From Pseudomonadales bacterium (GTDB taxonomy: Bacteria; Pseudomonadota; Gammaproteobacteria; Pseudomonadales; Azotimanducaceae), in contig JANQJA010000003.1 in NCBI GenBank assembly GCA_028281885.1, forward strand, positions 1 to 64,000: DNA of 64,000 nucleotides, read 5' to 3'. The position numbers were made by a program, and so were the translations under genes. How positions within the stretch are numbered: the stretch's first letter is position 1; the number at the start of each line of letters is the position of its first letter. The notes under the pieces were generated by a model that saw only the letters and a list, made by a program, of their open reading frames with translations, was not told the DNA's origin and searched no databases. Shown piece after piece: positions 30,201 through 38,940 of the stretch.

Positions 30201-31314
30201 CAGTCTCCTCGGCGGCGCAGTGACAACGGAATCGCAGGGCCCGGGCGTCGCCGGAAACCTCACGATTTCGGCGGAAACAGTTCGGCTGGATAATGGTGCG
30301 GAACTGAGTGCGGCCACCTTCGAACGGGGGGATGCCGGGCGGCTCGCGGTGACCGCCGACCGACTGGCGCTGGAAGGCGGATCGGCGGTCCTGGCGTTGA
30401 CCACGGATGCGGGTTCCGGCGGCGAGATCGCCATCGTGGCCGATACCGTCGAGCTGTCAGGGGAGAGCCTGATCCGCGCGGATACCTTCGGGTCAGGGGA
30501 TGCGGGCAGGCTCATGATCGATGCGGAAAGCCTGACGCTGGACGATTCCGCGATCATTTCAGTGTCGTTCGAGGATGCCACGGGGAACGGCGGCGCCATT
30601 GACATTCAGGCCGACCGGACGCGTTTGCTGAATGGTTCTGTTGCCGGCACGTCTACCTTCTCCACCGGGGAGGGGGGAGAATTCCGGCTGACTGGTACGA
30701 CCCTTGAGCTGCGAGATGAGTCGATCATCGAGTCCCTCGCCACCGCATCGGGCGACGCCGGCAGCATTGAGATCGACCTGACGGACGCGCTGTCACTGTT
30801 CGCGGAATCGCGAATTCTCACCAATGCGGAGCAGTCCGGCGGCGGCAATATGTTCATCAACGCGACCAACCTGATCCGGCTCGAGTCGTCCGCGTTTCGA
30901 TCCTCGACCCAGGGCGAGGACGTGATTAACGCGGGCGGTGACATTGTCATCGACCCGACGTTTGTCGTCCTGCGAGACAGCGAAATCGTCGCCAGGGCCG
31001 TGGCTGGCGATGGCGGCGCCATATTCATTGACGCGGATAACCTGATCGTTGATCTTGCGAGCGTCATCGATGCCTCATCGGAGCGCGGTAACGACGGCAC
31101 CATTGAAATCACATCACCGGACAGCAGCGTATCCGGCGCGATCGGTGTGCTCAGTGTTGATATTGGTGCCACCGAAGCGATTCTCTCCGAGCCCTGTTCC
31201 GCACGAGTCCTGCAAAATCGCAGCAGTCTTGTCTATGATCCGCTGCCCGACACGCCGCACCTGCCGCATCGTTTTCGCTCGGCAGTGCCGTCCGCGGCCA
31301 AGCCGGACTGTTAG
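27190..31314 (+). CDS. TpsA exoprotein with filamentous haemagglutinin N-terminal domain
   Basis: 1374 residues from ATG 27190, overlapping the tpsB end by 11 bases. A short signal peptide (MRCSALLLALLCTTAAA) leads into the TPS domain (about 18-150) with ARVTGDTPSEIDGLL and the hallmark NPNGVMFG (102-109). The rest is a long right-handed beta-helix built from loose repeats of the type GGxIxIxAxxIxLxxxSxIxA, rich in Gly, Asp and Ser and very poor in Lys. The end carries Cys residues (SEPCSARVLQN; terminal KPDC). It is probably a secreted or surface-bound filamentous adhesin. The partner is the TpsB just upstream. Confidence 0.92.
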   Translation: MRCSALLLALLCTTAAADISFTSDPATVLSGDVMIDHEQGVLNGANLLHSFDRFNIPIDASATFTGPDAIANILARVTGDTPSEIDGLLRSTIPAADLFLLNPNGVMFGREAQLDIGGSLHVSTAHTLIFEDGSLLTVSDSGQSGITSAPPAAFGFLHAPAAATFTESIIDVDSGQGIQVVAGDISLDDTVLTAPSGRIDIVSLADAATVGLDPDARDFDQATAFGALSITNDIFLPEDTAKQERLTSRLGRAFVFDLDAVGDSGGAIDIQAGVIDMVSGSVVSRSTGAGMAGDINVRADAISMVGVSRFSSDSRAIGASGQVSILTGNLVMDRSQIDANTDFSSAGTVTIEADTLEMTGGAFMGAIGRNTDGQGGLVTVSGGALTMEDASTISVDASFGEAEAGSISLSFDQIHVAEDSLVRARGFAFGDSGNILIEADQLTIDSGDIVAEAIGEGAGGHIEVRAGEIMVTGFGSFDVSSYTALSDSPGGTITISADSLETNNGYLTAGGFNLAPAGRVEVDVGQLTIRSHGGIDADANFHGGGGEVDIRADNVDVVADFGGISADARGEGTGGRIDINAGRVYLEDSISADNVFTGDAGVVNVIADEVILADRFTAISANSRRGNAGTVSIDANTIVAGLFTDIAASSDGGSGGLVDITIGDEMRIEGGSISVRGGFGDVGSGGTVTIDGGSLVVTERGDIGADSADFGIAGSIFIDVESLEVSDFSSINAYGGEVAGAVGGSIEIDAERVLLNRGDIIVLANAGTVGDVRVTADEIILTNFSHINATTEDGEGGEILIQAGQLLVEDLSGIEASTFGEGTAGSITIEAGEFDLLDQSSVVSAAVFSGDGGSIAITADSIAVDKSFIDTGNSGPGRGGSIDIVAGEMSVANLSIVEAQTSAVGDGGDIRLAVDDLLVADSEIKTNTLRTGDAGNLTIEAGNITVQGTSLISSASFWFQFLVEIDGVVYDQLFDPEVGDIVLVPIDDDGLGNAGNLSIVADSISLLGGAVTTESQGPGVAGNLTISAETVRLDNGAELSAATFERGDAGRLAVTADRLALEGGSAVLALTTDAGSGGEIAIVADTVELSGESLIRADTFGSGDAGRLMIDAESLTLDDSAIISVSFEDATGNGGAIDIQADRTRLLNGSVAGTSTFSTGEGGEFRLTGTTLELRDESIIESLATASGDAGSIEIDLTDALSLFAESRILTNAEQSGGGNMFINATNLIRLESSAFRSSTQGEDVINAGGDIVIDPTFVVLRDSEIVARAVAGDGGAIFIDADNLIVDLASVIDASSERGNDGTIEITSPDSSVSGAIGVLSVDIGATEAILSEPCSARVLQNRSSLVYDPLPDTPHLPHRFRSAVPSAAKPDC

Positions 31315-31469
31315 TTTTCCATCGGCTGACGCGTACCGGAACGATCAGCGCCAATTCATCCCGAGTGCTCACTTCGTGCACTTCGTCACACACATTCTTT
31401 GATCCACTTCCCGCTTTCGACAATCCGGGTGGCATGCTGCGCTTTACATCGAACAAACTACCGCTGGAT

Positions 31470-31487
31470 CGACAGCACGTGCTGTCG
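31470..31487. promoter_or_regulatory. Perfect 18-base palindrome before the apbE operon
   Basis: CGACAGCACGTGCTGTCG is identical on both strands and lies 19 bases before the first start codon of the ten-gene operon. A perfect palindrome of this length at this position is a good candidate operator. No loop is left for a terminator. The regulator is unknown. Confidence 0.55.
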
Positions 31488-31506
31488 TCATACGAGGTGG
31501 CAAGAC

Positions 31507-32568
31507 ATGTTCAAGTTTCTGATAGCGCTGCTGATCGTCGTACTCGTTTTCGACGTGGTGGAGGCAAGCCCGCCGGTGTCGGGGGCCGCTGAAGGCCCCG
31601 ACCGCTGCGATGCAGAGGTGGCCGGACCTGACTGGTACCGGGCATCCCAACCCGTGATGGGAACGGTCGTTACCGTCGAAGTCCATGATGACGATGTCAC
31701 GTCGGCGTGCAATGCCATCCGGGCGGTGATGGCGGAAATGCACCGCATCGACGGTCTCATGAGTTCGTGGGCAGACGACAGTGAACTGTCGCGATTGAAT
31801 CGGGAAGCGCCTGCGGGGTTTGTGGACATCGATCCCGAACTCTTTTTCCTGATCGAACGCAGTCTGGATTTTTCGCGGCTGACCGATGGTGCATTTGACG
31901 TGACCTATGCTTCGGCAGGGCGGTACTACGACTATCGGGCCGGGGTTAGGCCGGACGACGAGATGCTAGCGCAGGCCGTTACGGCGATCGACTATCGCTA
32001 CCTTGAGCTCGATGGTGAGCGTCACGCCATCCGCTATCGACATCCCGGTGTTTATGTGGATCTTGGCGGAATTGGCAAGGGTTATGCCGTGGACCGGGCC
32101 GTTGGGATACTGGCCGCTATCCCGATCGAGCGTGCCATGGTTAGCGCCGGCGGCGATAGTCGGATCGTTGGGGATCGGCAGGGCCAGCCGTGGGTGGTCG
32201 GGGTGCGCGACCCCCGTGATGCCTCAGGCAAGGTGGCCGTGCTGCCTCTCGTGGACGTTGCCGTATCGACATCGGGCGACTACGAGCGCTTTTTCGACGA
32301 GAACGGCGTCAGATACCACCACATCATCGATCCGCAGACCGGAGATTCGGCGCGCAGCGTTCGAAGCGTCACCATCGTTGGCGCGGACGCGACCAGCACC
32401 GATGCGTTGTCCACCAGCGTTTTCGTCATGGGAATTGAACGCGGCCTGTCGCTCATCGACCGCCTCGGCGGCGTCGATGCCATTGTGGTCGATGACGAGG
32501 GCCTGCTGCATTTTTCCAGCGGACTGATGAGCATGAATCGGACGCTGGCAACCACGGAGGGCCGCTAA
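31507..32568 (+). CDS. apbE: FAD:protein FMN transferase (ApbE)
   Basis: 353 residues from ATG 31507, which has GAGGTGG upstream and gives a signal peptide (MFKFLIALLIVVLVFDVVEA). ASQPVMGTVVTVEV, VDLGGIGKGYAVDRAV, SAGGDSRIVG and HHIIDPQTGDSAR are the ApbE blocks for FAD and Mg2+ binding. ApbE attaches FMN from FAD to Ser or Thr in Dxx(S/T)GA(S/T)-type motifs of extracytoplasmic proteins. The DUF3570 protein in the convergent operon contains DMISGAS, a likely substrate. First gene of a ten-gene operon; its stop overlaps the next ATG. Confidence 0.95.
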   Translation: MFKFLIALLIVVLVFDVVEASPPVSGAAEGPDRCDAEVAGPDWYRASQPVMGTVVTVEVHDDDVTSACNAIRAVMAEMHRIDGLMSSWADDSELSRLNREAPAGFVDIDPELFFLIERSLDFSRLTDGAFDVTYASAGRYYDYRAGVRPDDEMLAQAVTAIDYRYLELDGERHAIRYRHPGVYVDLGGIGKGYAVDRAVGILAAIPIERAMVSAGGDSRIVGDRQGQPWVVGVRDPRDASGKVAVLPLVDVAVSTSGDYERFFDENGVRYHHIIDPQTGDSARSVRSVTIVGADATSTDALSTSVFVMGIERGLSLIDRLGGVDAIVVDDEGLLHFSSGLMSMNRTLATTEGR

Positions 32569-33068
32569 TGAAAGCGCCACTGCTATTACTGCTTTACTGT
32601 CTGCCGCTGACGACAGCGGCCGTCGAGCTCTCCGGGGCTGCGCCTGACTTCACGTTGAAAGCCCTGTCCGGCGAGAACATTCGCCTTGAGGAATACCGGG
32701 GCCAGGTCGTGCTGGTGAACTTCTGGGCAAGCTGGTGCGGTCCGTGCCGTCAGGAGATGCCGGTGCTCGATCGTATTCATGATCGATATGCCCCGATGGG
32801 ATTTACCGTGATCGGCGTGAGCGTGGATAACGATGTGTCGAAGGCGCGGCGGCTTGCCGATCAGGTCAATGTCTCTTTTCCGCTGCTGCACGACGGTGCG
32901 GGGAACGTCAGCGAGCAATACGATGTGAGTGCCATGCCGTATTCGGTCCTGATCGACCGCGACGGGCAGGTGCAGTATATCCATCGTGGCTTCAGGCCGG
33001 GCGACGAGGCACAGTATATTGACCGGCTGCGCGATCTGCTTCGCGGGTCGGCTACGAGCGCCGACTGA
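32568..33068 (+). CDS. TlpA-like periplasmic thioredoxin
   Basis: 166 residues with a signal peptide (MKAPLLLLLYCLPLTTAA) and a thioredoxin fold of the TlpA/ResA type. VNFWASWCGPCRQEMP holds the active-site Cys57 and Cys60, and the cis-proline lies in SAMPYSVLIDRDG. It probably reduces disulfides in the periplasm, for example in haem-binding CxxC sites or partner proteins. The start overlaps the apbE stop (TAATG), and its own stop overlaps the next start. Confidence 0.92.
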   Translation: MKAPLLLLLYCLPLTTAAVELSGAAPDFTLKALSGENIRLEEYRGQVVLVNFWASWCGPCRQEMPVLDRIHDRYAPMGFTVIGVSVDNDVSKARRLADQVNVSFPLLHDGAGNVSEQYDVSAMPYSVLIDRDGQVQYIHRGFRPGDEAQYIDRLRDLLRGSATSAD

Positions 33069-33583
33069 TGCGCCTGCGAGTATGGATTGCAGGTTCGATC
33101 GCGGTGGCGTCCATGGCGGTCATGGCGGAGTCGAATCCGGAAGCAGCGATTGACAGGCGGATCGAAACCCTCGACGAGGCTTTGATGTCGCTTGAGGCGG
33201 ATCTGCGCATCCTTGAGGAAGACCTGCTCTACCCGGCGAGTTCAAGAGTCTCTGTCTATCTGGGGATGGATGTCGGCACGCTGTTTGATCTGGACGCCGT
33301 GACGATCGAATTGAACGGCAGGGAAGTGGCGCATCATCTTTATACGCGCAGACAGGTCGATGCCTTGCATCGGGGTGGAGTCCAGCAGCTCTATACGGGC
33401 AATCTGAAACAGGGTCGCAACGAACTGACGGCTTTTTTTATCGGTCGCGGTCCCGCGCAGCGCGATTACACTCGCGGCACGACGGTGTCGTTTGAACATC
33501 ATTTCGAACCCGTCATCGTCGAACTCGCGGTCACGGACAGTACCGTCTCGAGACAGCCTGAGTTTGCAGTCAGCGTGCGGTGA
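33068..33583 (+). CDS. Exported protein of unknown function
   Basis: 171 residues: a signal peptide (MRLRVWIAGSIAVASMAVMA), a short coiled coil (RRIETLDEALMSLEADLRIL), then a beta-rich domain with VSVYLGMDVGTLFDLDAVTIELNG and YTRGTTVSFEHHFEPVIVEL. The family is not recognised. The place in the operon between thioredoxin and TPR genes suggests a periplasmic part of the same envelope machine. Confidence 0.75.
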   Translation: MRLRVWIAGSIAVASMAVMAESNPEAAIDRRIETLDEALMSLEADLRILEEDLLYPASSRVSVYLGMDVGTLFDLDAVTIELNGREVAHHLYTRRQVDALHRGGVQQLYTGNLKQGRNELTAFFIGRGPAQRDYTRGTTVSFEHHFEPVIVELAVTDSTVSRQPEFAVSVR

Positions 33584-33610
33584 TCGGACAACACTTCTCA
33601 ATGGGCCAAC

Positions 33611-35377
33611 ATGAAAGCGTTCGTGACATTGCTCAGCTGCTGTTTTTCCGTTGCGGCGTGTGCCGAGGAACTCGGCGTCGCCGCAGTGCGGTTTGAACGC
33701 CATTCCGCGTCGCCCGAGATCGCCTACAGTACGGCACTGGTATTCGAAGCTCGTGAGCAGCAATCGTCGTCGCTGACGCTGACAAAAGCCGCGCTGGCAT
33801 TTGACATGAGCAACGAGACGCTGGCGCAGCGGCAGCTCATGACCCTGGACCGCAATGCACTGGGCGCGGACGAACAGCGTCAGCTTCGTCTGTACCTCGC
33901 GCGGCTCGCCTATAACGCGGACCGGACTGAGGCGTTGCGCGGCTTGCTGGATGCGATGGATGGCGCCGGGTATTCCCCGTGGGAACAGTTTCTGCGGGCC
34001 GAGTCCGCACGTGTCTCCGGCAATCTGGGGGAAGCTGAAGCGGTGCTTGCCAGCAACAGCAGACGCTCCCTTCTGACGGCTTATGGACAGTTTAATCTGG
34101 CGCTGTCGTTTCTCGAGGCGACTGATAAGACGACGGCGATACGACTGCTGAACGGGGTACTGCGTCTGAAATCCCCGTCGCCGGAACACGCCGCGCTACG
34201 CCAGCACGCCGGCATCGCGCTTGCCAGTATCGATATCGACGCGGGTGATTTCAGGTCCGCCTGGCGGCGTCTCAGGTCGATGGATGCAGCGTCTGAGGCT
34301 GGCATTCTCGGGCTGGTGCTGCTGGCCCGACGAGCGGCGGAAATGGATGACTATGCTACGGCCGCAGCGATGTCGTCAGCGCTGCTGGACCGCCACCCCT
34401 TTCATCCTGCCACCGTTCAGTTCCAGGCCGCGCTGCCCTGGTTTGTCGAGCGTGCCGAGGGTGGCCGCACGGCGCTGGGGATGTACGCCGACGCGGCAGC
34501 CAGGCTGGAGCAGCGGATCGCCCGGCTCAATGCCATGCCTTCGGTTGATGTCGCGACCATCGTTGGCGCGGTTGCCGGCGATGTCGCCGCGCTGCAGGAA
34601 ATCGATCGCCGCCTGGGAGATAGATCCTGGTTTACCGCGCTCACCAGTGACGCGGTCCACGACGCCGCCGAACGCTGGCTCAGGCTGCGCCGTGCATCCA
34701 CCAGGCTCTCCCGTCGGCGAGACAACCTGGATGCCCTGCTCGCCGTCGGCGAAGCGCAGTCACTGCGCTTCGCCCGTTCACGAGATCGACTGCAAGAAAC
34801 CTCTCCCGGGAGGTCGCTCAACCAGGTTGAGACAGCGGTTGGCGAGGTGATGGATGCATTGGCGGAGTCGCCGCCGTTCGGCGATGGCCTGCGAGTCTAC
34901 GCCAATGAGGAGGAGCAGGACCTGCTGGACCGTATCGACGCGCTTCTGCAGCGTTCGCTTGAACTGCCCGATGCGGTCTTGTTGCGGGCGCGTATCGCGC
35001 GAACGCGTCATGTCGTTCTTTACCGGATTCATGCTGACCTCCCGGCGAGGATGCAGCATCGTCGTCGTAGGGCTGAATCCCTGCTGGTTCGCGTGACTGA
35101 CCTTCGAACCCGGTTGCAGCGCGTCGAGGAAGCGATGACACACTATCGAACCGACGCCGGTCTGCCTGCCCGAATCGATCGGCTCATCAGTCGCACCGAA
35201 CGGATGTCGCTGGCCGTGGCGGAAGCGCTGGATGTCACCGGGGAGGGCCTGCTTGCTGCCGTTGGACGGAACAGGGACATGCAGATCGCCACGATGTCGT
35301 CGCTGCTGTTGCAGGTGGAACTGGCGATGGCGCGGATCGGCGATGAACTGCTGCTGGCGGCAGGAGACGAACCATGA
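33611..35377 (+). CDS. Exported TPR / coiled-coil protein
   Basis: 588 residues with a signal peptide (cleavage near AACA-EEL). The first 330 residues form TPR-like helical pairs (for example AYGQFNLALSFLEATDKTTAIRLL, read in parts). The rest is long amphipathic helix with many Arg and Leu residues, likely coiled coil. It is probably a periplasmic scaffold. The stop overlaps the start of the large TPR lipoprotein (ATGA). Confidence 0.75.
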   Translation: MKAFVTLLSCCFSVAACAEELGVAAVRFERHSASPEIAYSTALVFEAREQQSSSLTLTKAALAFDMSNETLAQRQLMTLDRNALGADEQRQLRLYLARLAYNADRTEALRGLLDAMDGAGYSPWEQFLRAESARVSGNLGEAEAVLASNSRRSLLTAYGQFNLALSFLEATDKTTAIRLLNGVLRLKSPSPEHAALRQHAGIALASIDIDAGDFRSAWRRLRSMDAASEAGILGLVLLARRAAEMDDYATAAAMSSALLDRHPFHPATVQFQAALPWFVERAEGGRTALGMYADAAARLEQRIARLNAMPSVDVATIVGAVAGDVAALQEIDRRLGDRSWFTALTSDAVHDAAERWLRLRRASTRLSRRRDNLDALLAVGEAQSLRFARSRDRLQETSPGRSLNQVETAVGEVMDALAESPPFGDGLRVYANEEEQDLLDRIDALLQRSLELPDAVLLRARIARTRHVVLYRIHADLPARMQHRRRRAESLLVRVTDLRTRLQRVEEAMTHYRTDAGLPARIDRLISRTERMSLAVAEALDVTGEGLLAAVGRNRDMQIATMSSLLLQVELAMARIGDELLLAAGDEP

Positions 35378-38088
35378 AGCTCACGGTTCTCGCCATGATG
35401 GCGGTGGTGCTTTCCGGTTGCGGTATTCTCGGGCGCAATGCCGAAGTCACCGCAGGTCCGCGGCTCGGCGAAGTTGTTGGGGCGCTTCCCGAGCGGATCG
35501 ATTCAGGCATGTCGGCAGCGGGGCGCCCTCGCCGGGAAGCTGTTCTGGCACGATATCGCCGCCTGGTGGGGCGAATCGAAGATCCGGCGCTTCGAACGGC
35601 CGTTGCAAGACGCGCCGCCGAACTGGAGGCGGCGATTGTGCTGGAACGGGCGGGCGCTGGAGAGCCGGTCGATGTCTCGCCCGTGATTGAGGCGCTTCGC
35701 GGGACGATTGAACCTGAGGCCAGGGTACCCGACGTTCATTACCGGCTGGCCCGGTTGCAGGAATTGCACGGCGATACCGATGGCGTGCTCGCGGCCCTGG
35801 ATCGTTTCATTGTGCAGAGTGAGGAAGATGAAGAAGCGATCGAGGCCCGGTTCCGTCGGGCCGAAATTCACTTCGGCCGGCACGACTTCGACGCTGCTGC
35901 GTCTGATTTTGCGGCGGTGGCACAGCTGCCGTCACCGCTGCAACTGCATGCCGGGTATATGCTGGGATGGTCCCGTTTCAAGCAGGGTGCCTACCGTGAA
36001 GCTCTGCCACAGTTGTTCGACACGTACCAACGACTTTCTGATGGCGCGGTACTTGGCCAGATGGAACTGCTCGAAGACACGCAGCGGGTCACGGTACTGG
36101 CGCTGGATTATCTCGATGGGCCGGAAACGCTGGCGGCGGCAATGACGGAAAGGGGCAGGCCGGGCTGGCAGGGCGATCTGTATGAGGCTCTTGGCCATTG
36201 GTATCGGGACAAGGGCCGGTTTACCGACAGCGTCAGAACCTGGCAGCGTTTCCTCGACGGCAATTCGCTCGATGTGAACGCACCGTCTGCGGTGCTCAGG
36301 ATCATGGAGACACAGCGCGACGCGGGTTTCGTCGCCGAATTGTCCCGGTGGGAATGGCGCTTCATCGAGGCCTTCGATCGCCGCAGTGAATATTTCAGCG
36401 TACACGGTCCCGGGGTCTTTGCGACCTACGCAGACACGTTGCGGGACTTTCTCGACCGTCGGGTGGACCGTGCGCACGCGACGGCGCAGGAAACGGGTGA
36501 CGCGGCCGATTTCTCGACGGCCGCGGCCTGGTACCGGCGCTGGCTTGATAATTTTGGCGGCAGCGCGGGGACCGACCATCGCCACTTCCTGATGGCGGAG
36601 GCGTTGCTGGACGGCGGGCGTCAACAAGAGGCAGTCGAGGCGTTTATGACCCTGTCGGATGAGTATCCCAACTCGGCATTTTCCAGCGAGGCGTCGTACG
36701 CGGTCATTACCATCCTGCGCGACCTTGCAGACGGAGAGCAGGCGACGGCTGAAGCGCGCGTCAATGCGGCGCAGCGGTTTGCGTTCCGGTTCCCGGACGA
36801 TGATCGCGTCGGCGATGTGCTGGCTGAGGCTGCGGCGCTCGTGTTTGCAGGCGGTGCTTACGAAGCCGCGCTGGATGTCGCACTGCAGGCGCTCGACAGC
36901 AACCCGACCACGAATCTTCGCGCTGCCGAACTGATCGTCGCTCACAGTCGCTTCGAGCTGGGTCAGTACGAAGCGGCGGCCCGGATGTTTGCTCAGCTGC
37001 ACGCATCCCGGCCCGACGAGGCGCTACGCGAGAAGTGGCTGGTCTCGGTTTTCGAGCGGGCACGACAGCTTGAAGGCGGGGGCGATATTGAAGGAGCAAT
37101 GCCGCTTTATGAATCGCTGGTCGATATCGACGGCGCCAGCCGTCTCGCCATCGATGCGTTGTTTGATGTAGCCGCCCTGAAAGAGCAGTTGGGGCGGCCG
37201 GCGGAATCTGCGGCACATCTTGAGGTGTTTCGCGATCGCTATCCGGATCATCCCGGCGTGGCCGACATACCGCAACGACTGGTGGCGCTGTACGAGGCGG
37301 ACAGCCGTCCGGGCCGGGCGGCGGCCGAGTTGCTGGCGATTCATGGTTCGACACCGAAGCCCGAGGTTGCGAGACAGGCGCTGTATCGAGCCGGAGAATT
37401 ACTGTTTCAGGACAACGATGTGGCGGGTGCGATCGATGTTTTTCGACGTTACGCGCATCGCTACGAACAGCCTGTGGGACTTCGCCTTGAAGCGATGAAC
37501 TACATGGATCGCCTGTATGCCATCACCGGTGAAACGTCAAAGCAGTACTATTGGCTGCGCAAGAAGGTAGCGACCGTCAGGGCGAGAACTAACAATAATG
37601 CGGGGGCGCGAGTTCGCTATCTGGCTGCGGACGCTGCTCTCCGGCTCGCGGTTGTCGAGCGGGAGAAATTCGACCGTCTGTCTCTCGACCTGCCCCTGGA
37701 TCGCAGTCTTGAGGCAAAACGCAGGGCAATGCACAAAGCGCTGAGCGGCTATCAGTCCGCGACATCGTTTGAAGTGTATCGAATCAAGGGCAAGGCAACA
37801 CTGGCCATGGCTGAGATCTATCTGTCGCTGGCAGATGCGCTGATGGATTCCGAGCGTCCCGTCGACCTGAACGACATTGAACTTGAACAGTACGAAATTT
37901 TGCTGGAGGAGCAGGCATTCCCGTTCGAGGAGAAAGCCATCGAGATTCTCGAAGCCAACCTGCGCCGGGGCTGGAGCGGCGATTTCGATGAGCCGATCGC
38001 GGCGAGTCTCACCCTGCTGGCGCGCCTGATTCCGGGTCGATTTGACCGACCGCTGCTGGAGGTTGCTCATGCATCGACGCTTTATTGA
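35374..38088 (+). CDS. Large TPR lipoprotein
   Basis: 904 residues. The lipoprotein signal MKLTVLAMMAVVLSGCGILG puts the lipid-bearing Cys at about residue 16. Many TPR-like helical pairs follow (for example YRLARLQELHGDTDGVLAAL and AEALLDGGRQQEAVEAFMTL). It is likely anchored to the outer membrane on the periplasmic side. Large TPR lipoproteins encoded with ExbB/ExbD/TonB-like proteins occur in gliding- and uptake-type envelope systems (Agl/Glt-like). The similarity is of type, not proven homology. Confidence 0.8.
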   Translation: MKLTVLAMMAVVLSGCGILGRNAEVTAGPRLGEVVGALPERIDSGMSAAGRPRREAVLARYRRLVGRIEDPALRTAVARRAAELEAAIVLERAGAGEPVDVSPVIEALRGTIEPEARVPDVHYRLARLQELHGDTDGVLAALDRFIVQSEEDEEAIEARFRRAEIHFGRHDFDAAASDFAAVAQLPSPLQLHAGYMLGWSRFKQGAYREALPQLFDTYQRLSDGAVLGQMELLEDTQRVTVLALDYLDGPETLAAAMTERGRPGWQGDLYEALGHWYRDKGRFTDSVRTWQRFLDGNSLDVNAPSAVLRIMETQRDAGFVAELSRWEWRFIEAFDRRSEYFSVHGPGVFATYADTLRDFLDRRVDRAHATAQETGDAADFSTAAAWYRRWLDNFGGSAGTDHRHFLMAEALLDGGRQQEAVEAFMTLSDEYPNSAFSSEASYAVITILRDLADGEQATAEARVNAAQRFAFRFPDDDRVGDVLAEAAALVFAGGAYEAALDVALQALDSNPTTNLRAAELIVAHSRFELGQYEAAARMFAQLHASRPDEALREKWLVSVFERARQLEGGGDIEGAMPLYESLVDIDGASRLAIDALFDVAALKEQLGRPAESAAHLEVFRDRYPDHPGVADIPQRLVALYEADSRPGRAAAELLAIHGSTPKPEVARQALYRAGELLFQDNDVAGAIDVFRRYAHRYEQPVGLRLEAMNYMDRLYAITGETSKQYYWLRKKVATVRARTNNNAGARVRYLAADAALRLAVVEREKFDRLSLDLPLDRSLEAKRRAMHKALSGYQSATSFEVYRIKGKATLAMAEIYLSLADALMDSERPVDLNDIELEQYEILLEEQAFPFEEKAIEILEANLRRGWSGDFDEPIAASLTLLARLIPGRFDRPLLEVAHASTLY

Positions 38089-38665
38089 GCTGATACTCGC
38101 CGCCATGCTGCTGTCTGGCTGTGTCGCGGACAGGGTGACGGTGAGGACAGAGGGGCCGGAACCGGTTGCCGACCGCGCGTTTGCCAGGTTCGAACGTGCC
38201 AGGCAGATGATCGAGACGGGCGACGTTATGGGAGCGGAGACGGCCCTGGTCGAGTTCACCGCGCGATGGCCCCAGTATGCAAGCGGCTGGACCAATCTTG
38301 GCGTCGTCTACCGTCAGACGTCCCGTGACGATCTGGCCGTGGACGCGCTTGACCGGGCGATGAGGATCGGTGCCGACTGTGTGGCGGCAAACAACCTTGC
38401 CGCGATCCGGATCGAGCGGCTTGAACTCGACATTGCACATGCGGTTTATCGGCGTTGCCTGGATGCACATCCCGGCCATGCGCCGTCGTGGCTCAATCTG
38501 GGTGTGCTCTATGAACTCTATCTCGGTGAGTTGCCGAAGGCGCTCGCTGCCTATGAACGCTATCAGCGCCTCGCGGTTCAGCGCGACCCCAGGGTCGCAC
38601 TATGGATCGCCGATCTTCATCGGCGCATTGACCGGAGCCAGCATCTGGCAGGAGGCCGGCCATGA
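38069..38665 (+). CDS. Small TPR lipoprotein
   Basis: 198 residues from ATG 38069, which has an ideal GGAGG seven bases upstream and overlaps the end of the previous gene by 20 bases. The signal MHRRFIELILAAMLLSGCVAD gives a lipobox LSGC. Three TPR motifs follow (YASGWTNLGVVYRQTSRDDL, PSWLNLGVLYELYLGELPKA). It is likely a partner of the larger lipoprotein. The stop overlaps the next start. Confidence 0.82.
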   Translation: MHRRFIELILAAMLLSGCVADRVTVRTEGPEPVADRAFARFERARQMIETGDVMGAETALVEFTARWPQYASGWTNLGVVYRQTSRDDLAVDALDRAMRIGADCVAANNLAAIRIERLELDIAHAVYRRCLDAHPGHAPSWLNLGVLYELYLGELPKALAAYERYQRLAVQRDPRVALWIADLHRRIDRSQHLAGGRP

Positions 38666-38940
38666 TGCGTCTCATCGTGCTGGCATTGCTGCTGGGTTCA
38701 GTCTCCGCGACGGCGGCACCGGACATGATCTATCTCGACGCGGACGTGATCGAGGGAAACCAGGAGTTGCCGCGGGTCCTGTACATATTGCCGTGGCGTG
38801 AGCAGCGTGGCGAACCGGTCGACCAGCCGTCACCGGTGCTGGCGCCCCCCGACTGGCGAGTTCCCATTAAACCCGATGAACACCGGCGACAGCTGCTGCT
38901 TCGCCACAAGCTTGAAGTACATCACACTCAGGGAGAATGA
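38662..38940 (+). CDS. Small exported protein, unknown
   Basis: 92 residues. The signal peptide MMRLIVLALLLGSVSATAAP is followed by a short domain with DADVIEGNQELPRVLYILPW. The leading segment resembles a conserved N-terminal motif seen in small proteins beside ExbB-type operons, but I cannot name the family. It overlaps the genes on both sides by four bases. Confidence 0.65.
   Translation: MMRLIVLALLLGSVSATAAPDMIYLDADVIEGNQELPRVLYILPWREQRGEPVDQPSPVLAPPDWRVPIKPDEHRRQLLLRHKLEVHHTQGE

Noticed and set aside
27190-31314. Repeats in the TpsA gene as DNA repeats or a CRISPR-like array
   Set aside because: The periodicity is at protein level (beta-helix turns), with irregular length and no exact DNA repeats.
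31315-31506. Terminator after tpsA
   Set aside because: No GC-rich hairpin followed by a T-run was found; the only strong palindrome (31470-31487) has no loop or T-run.
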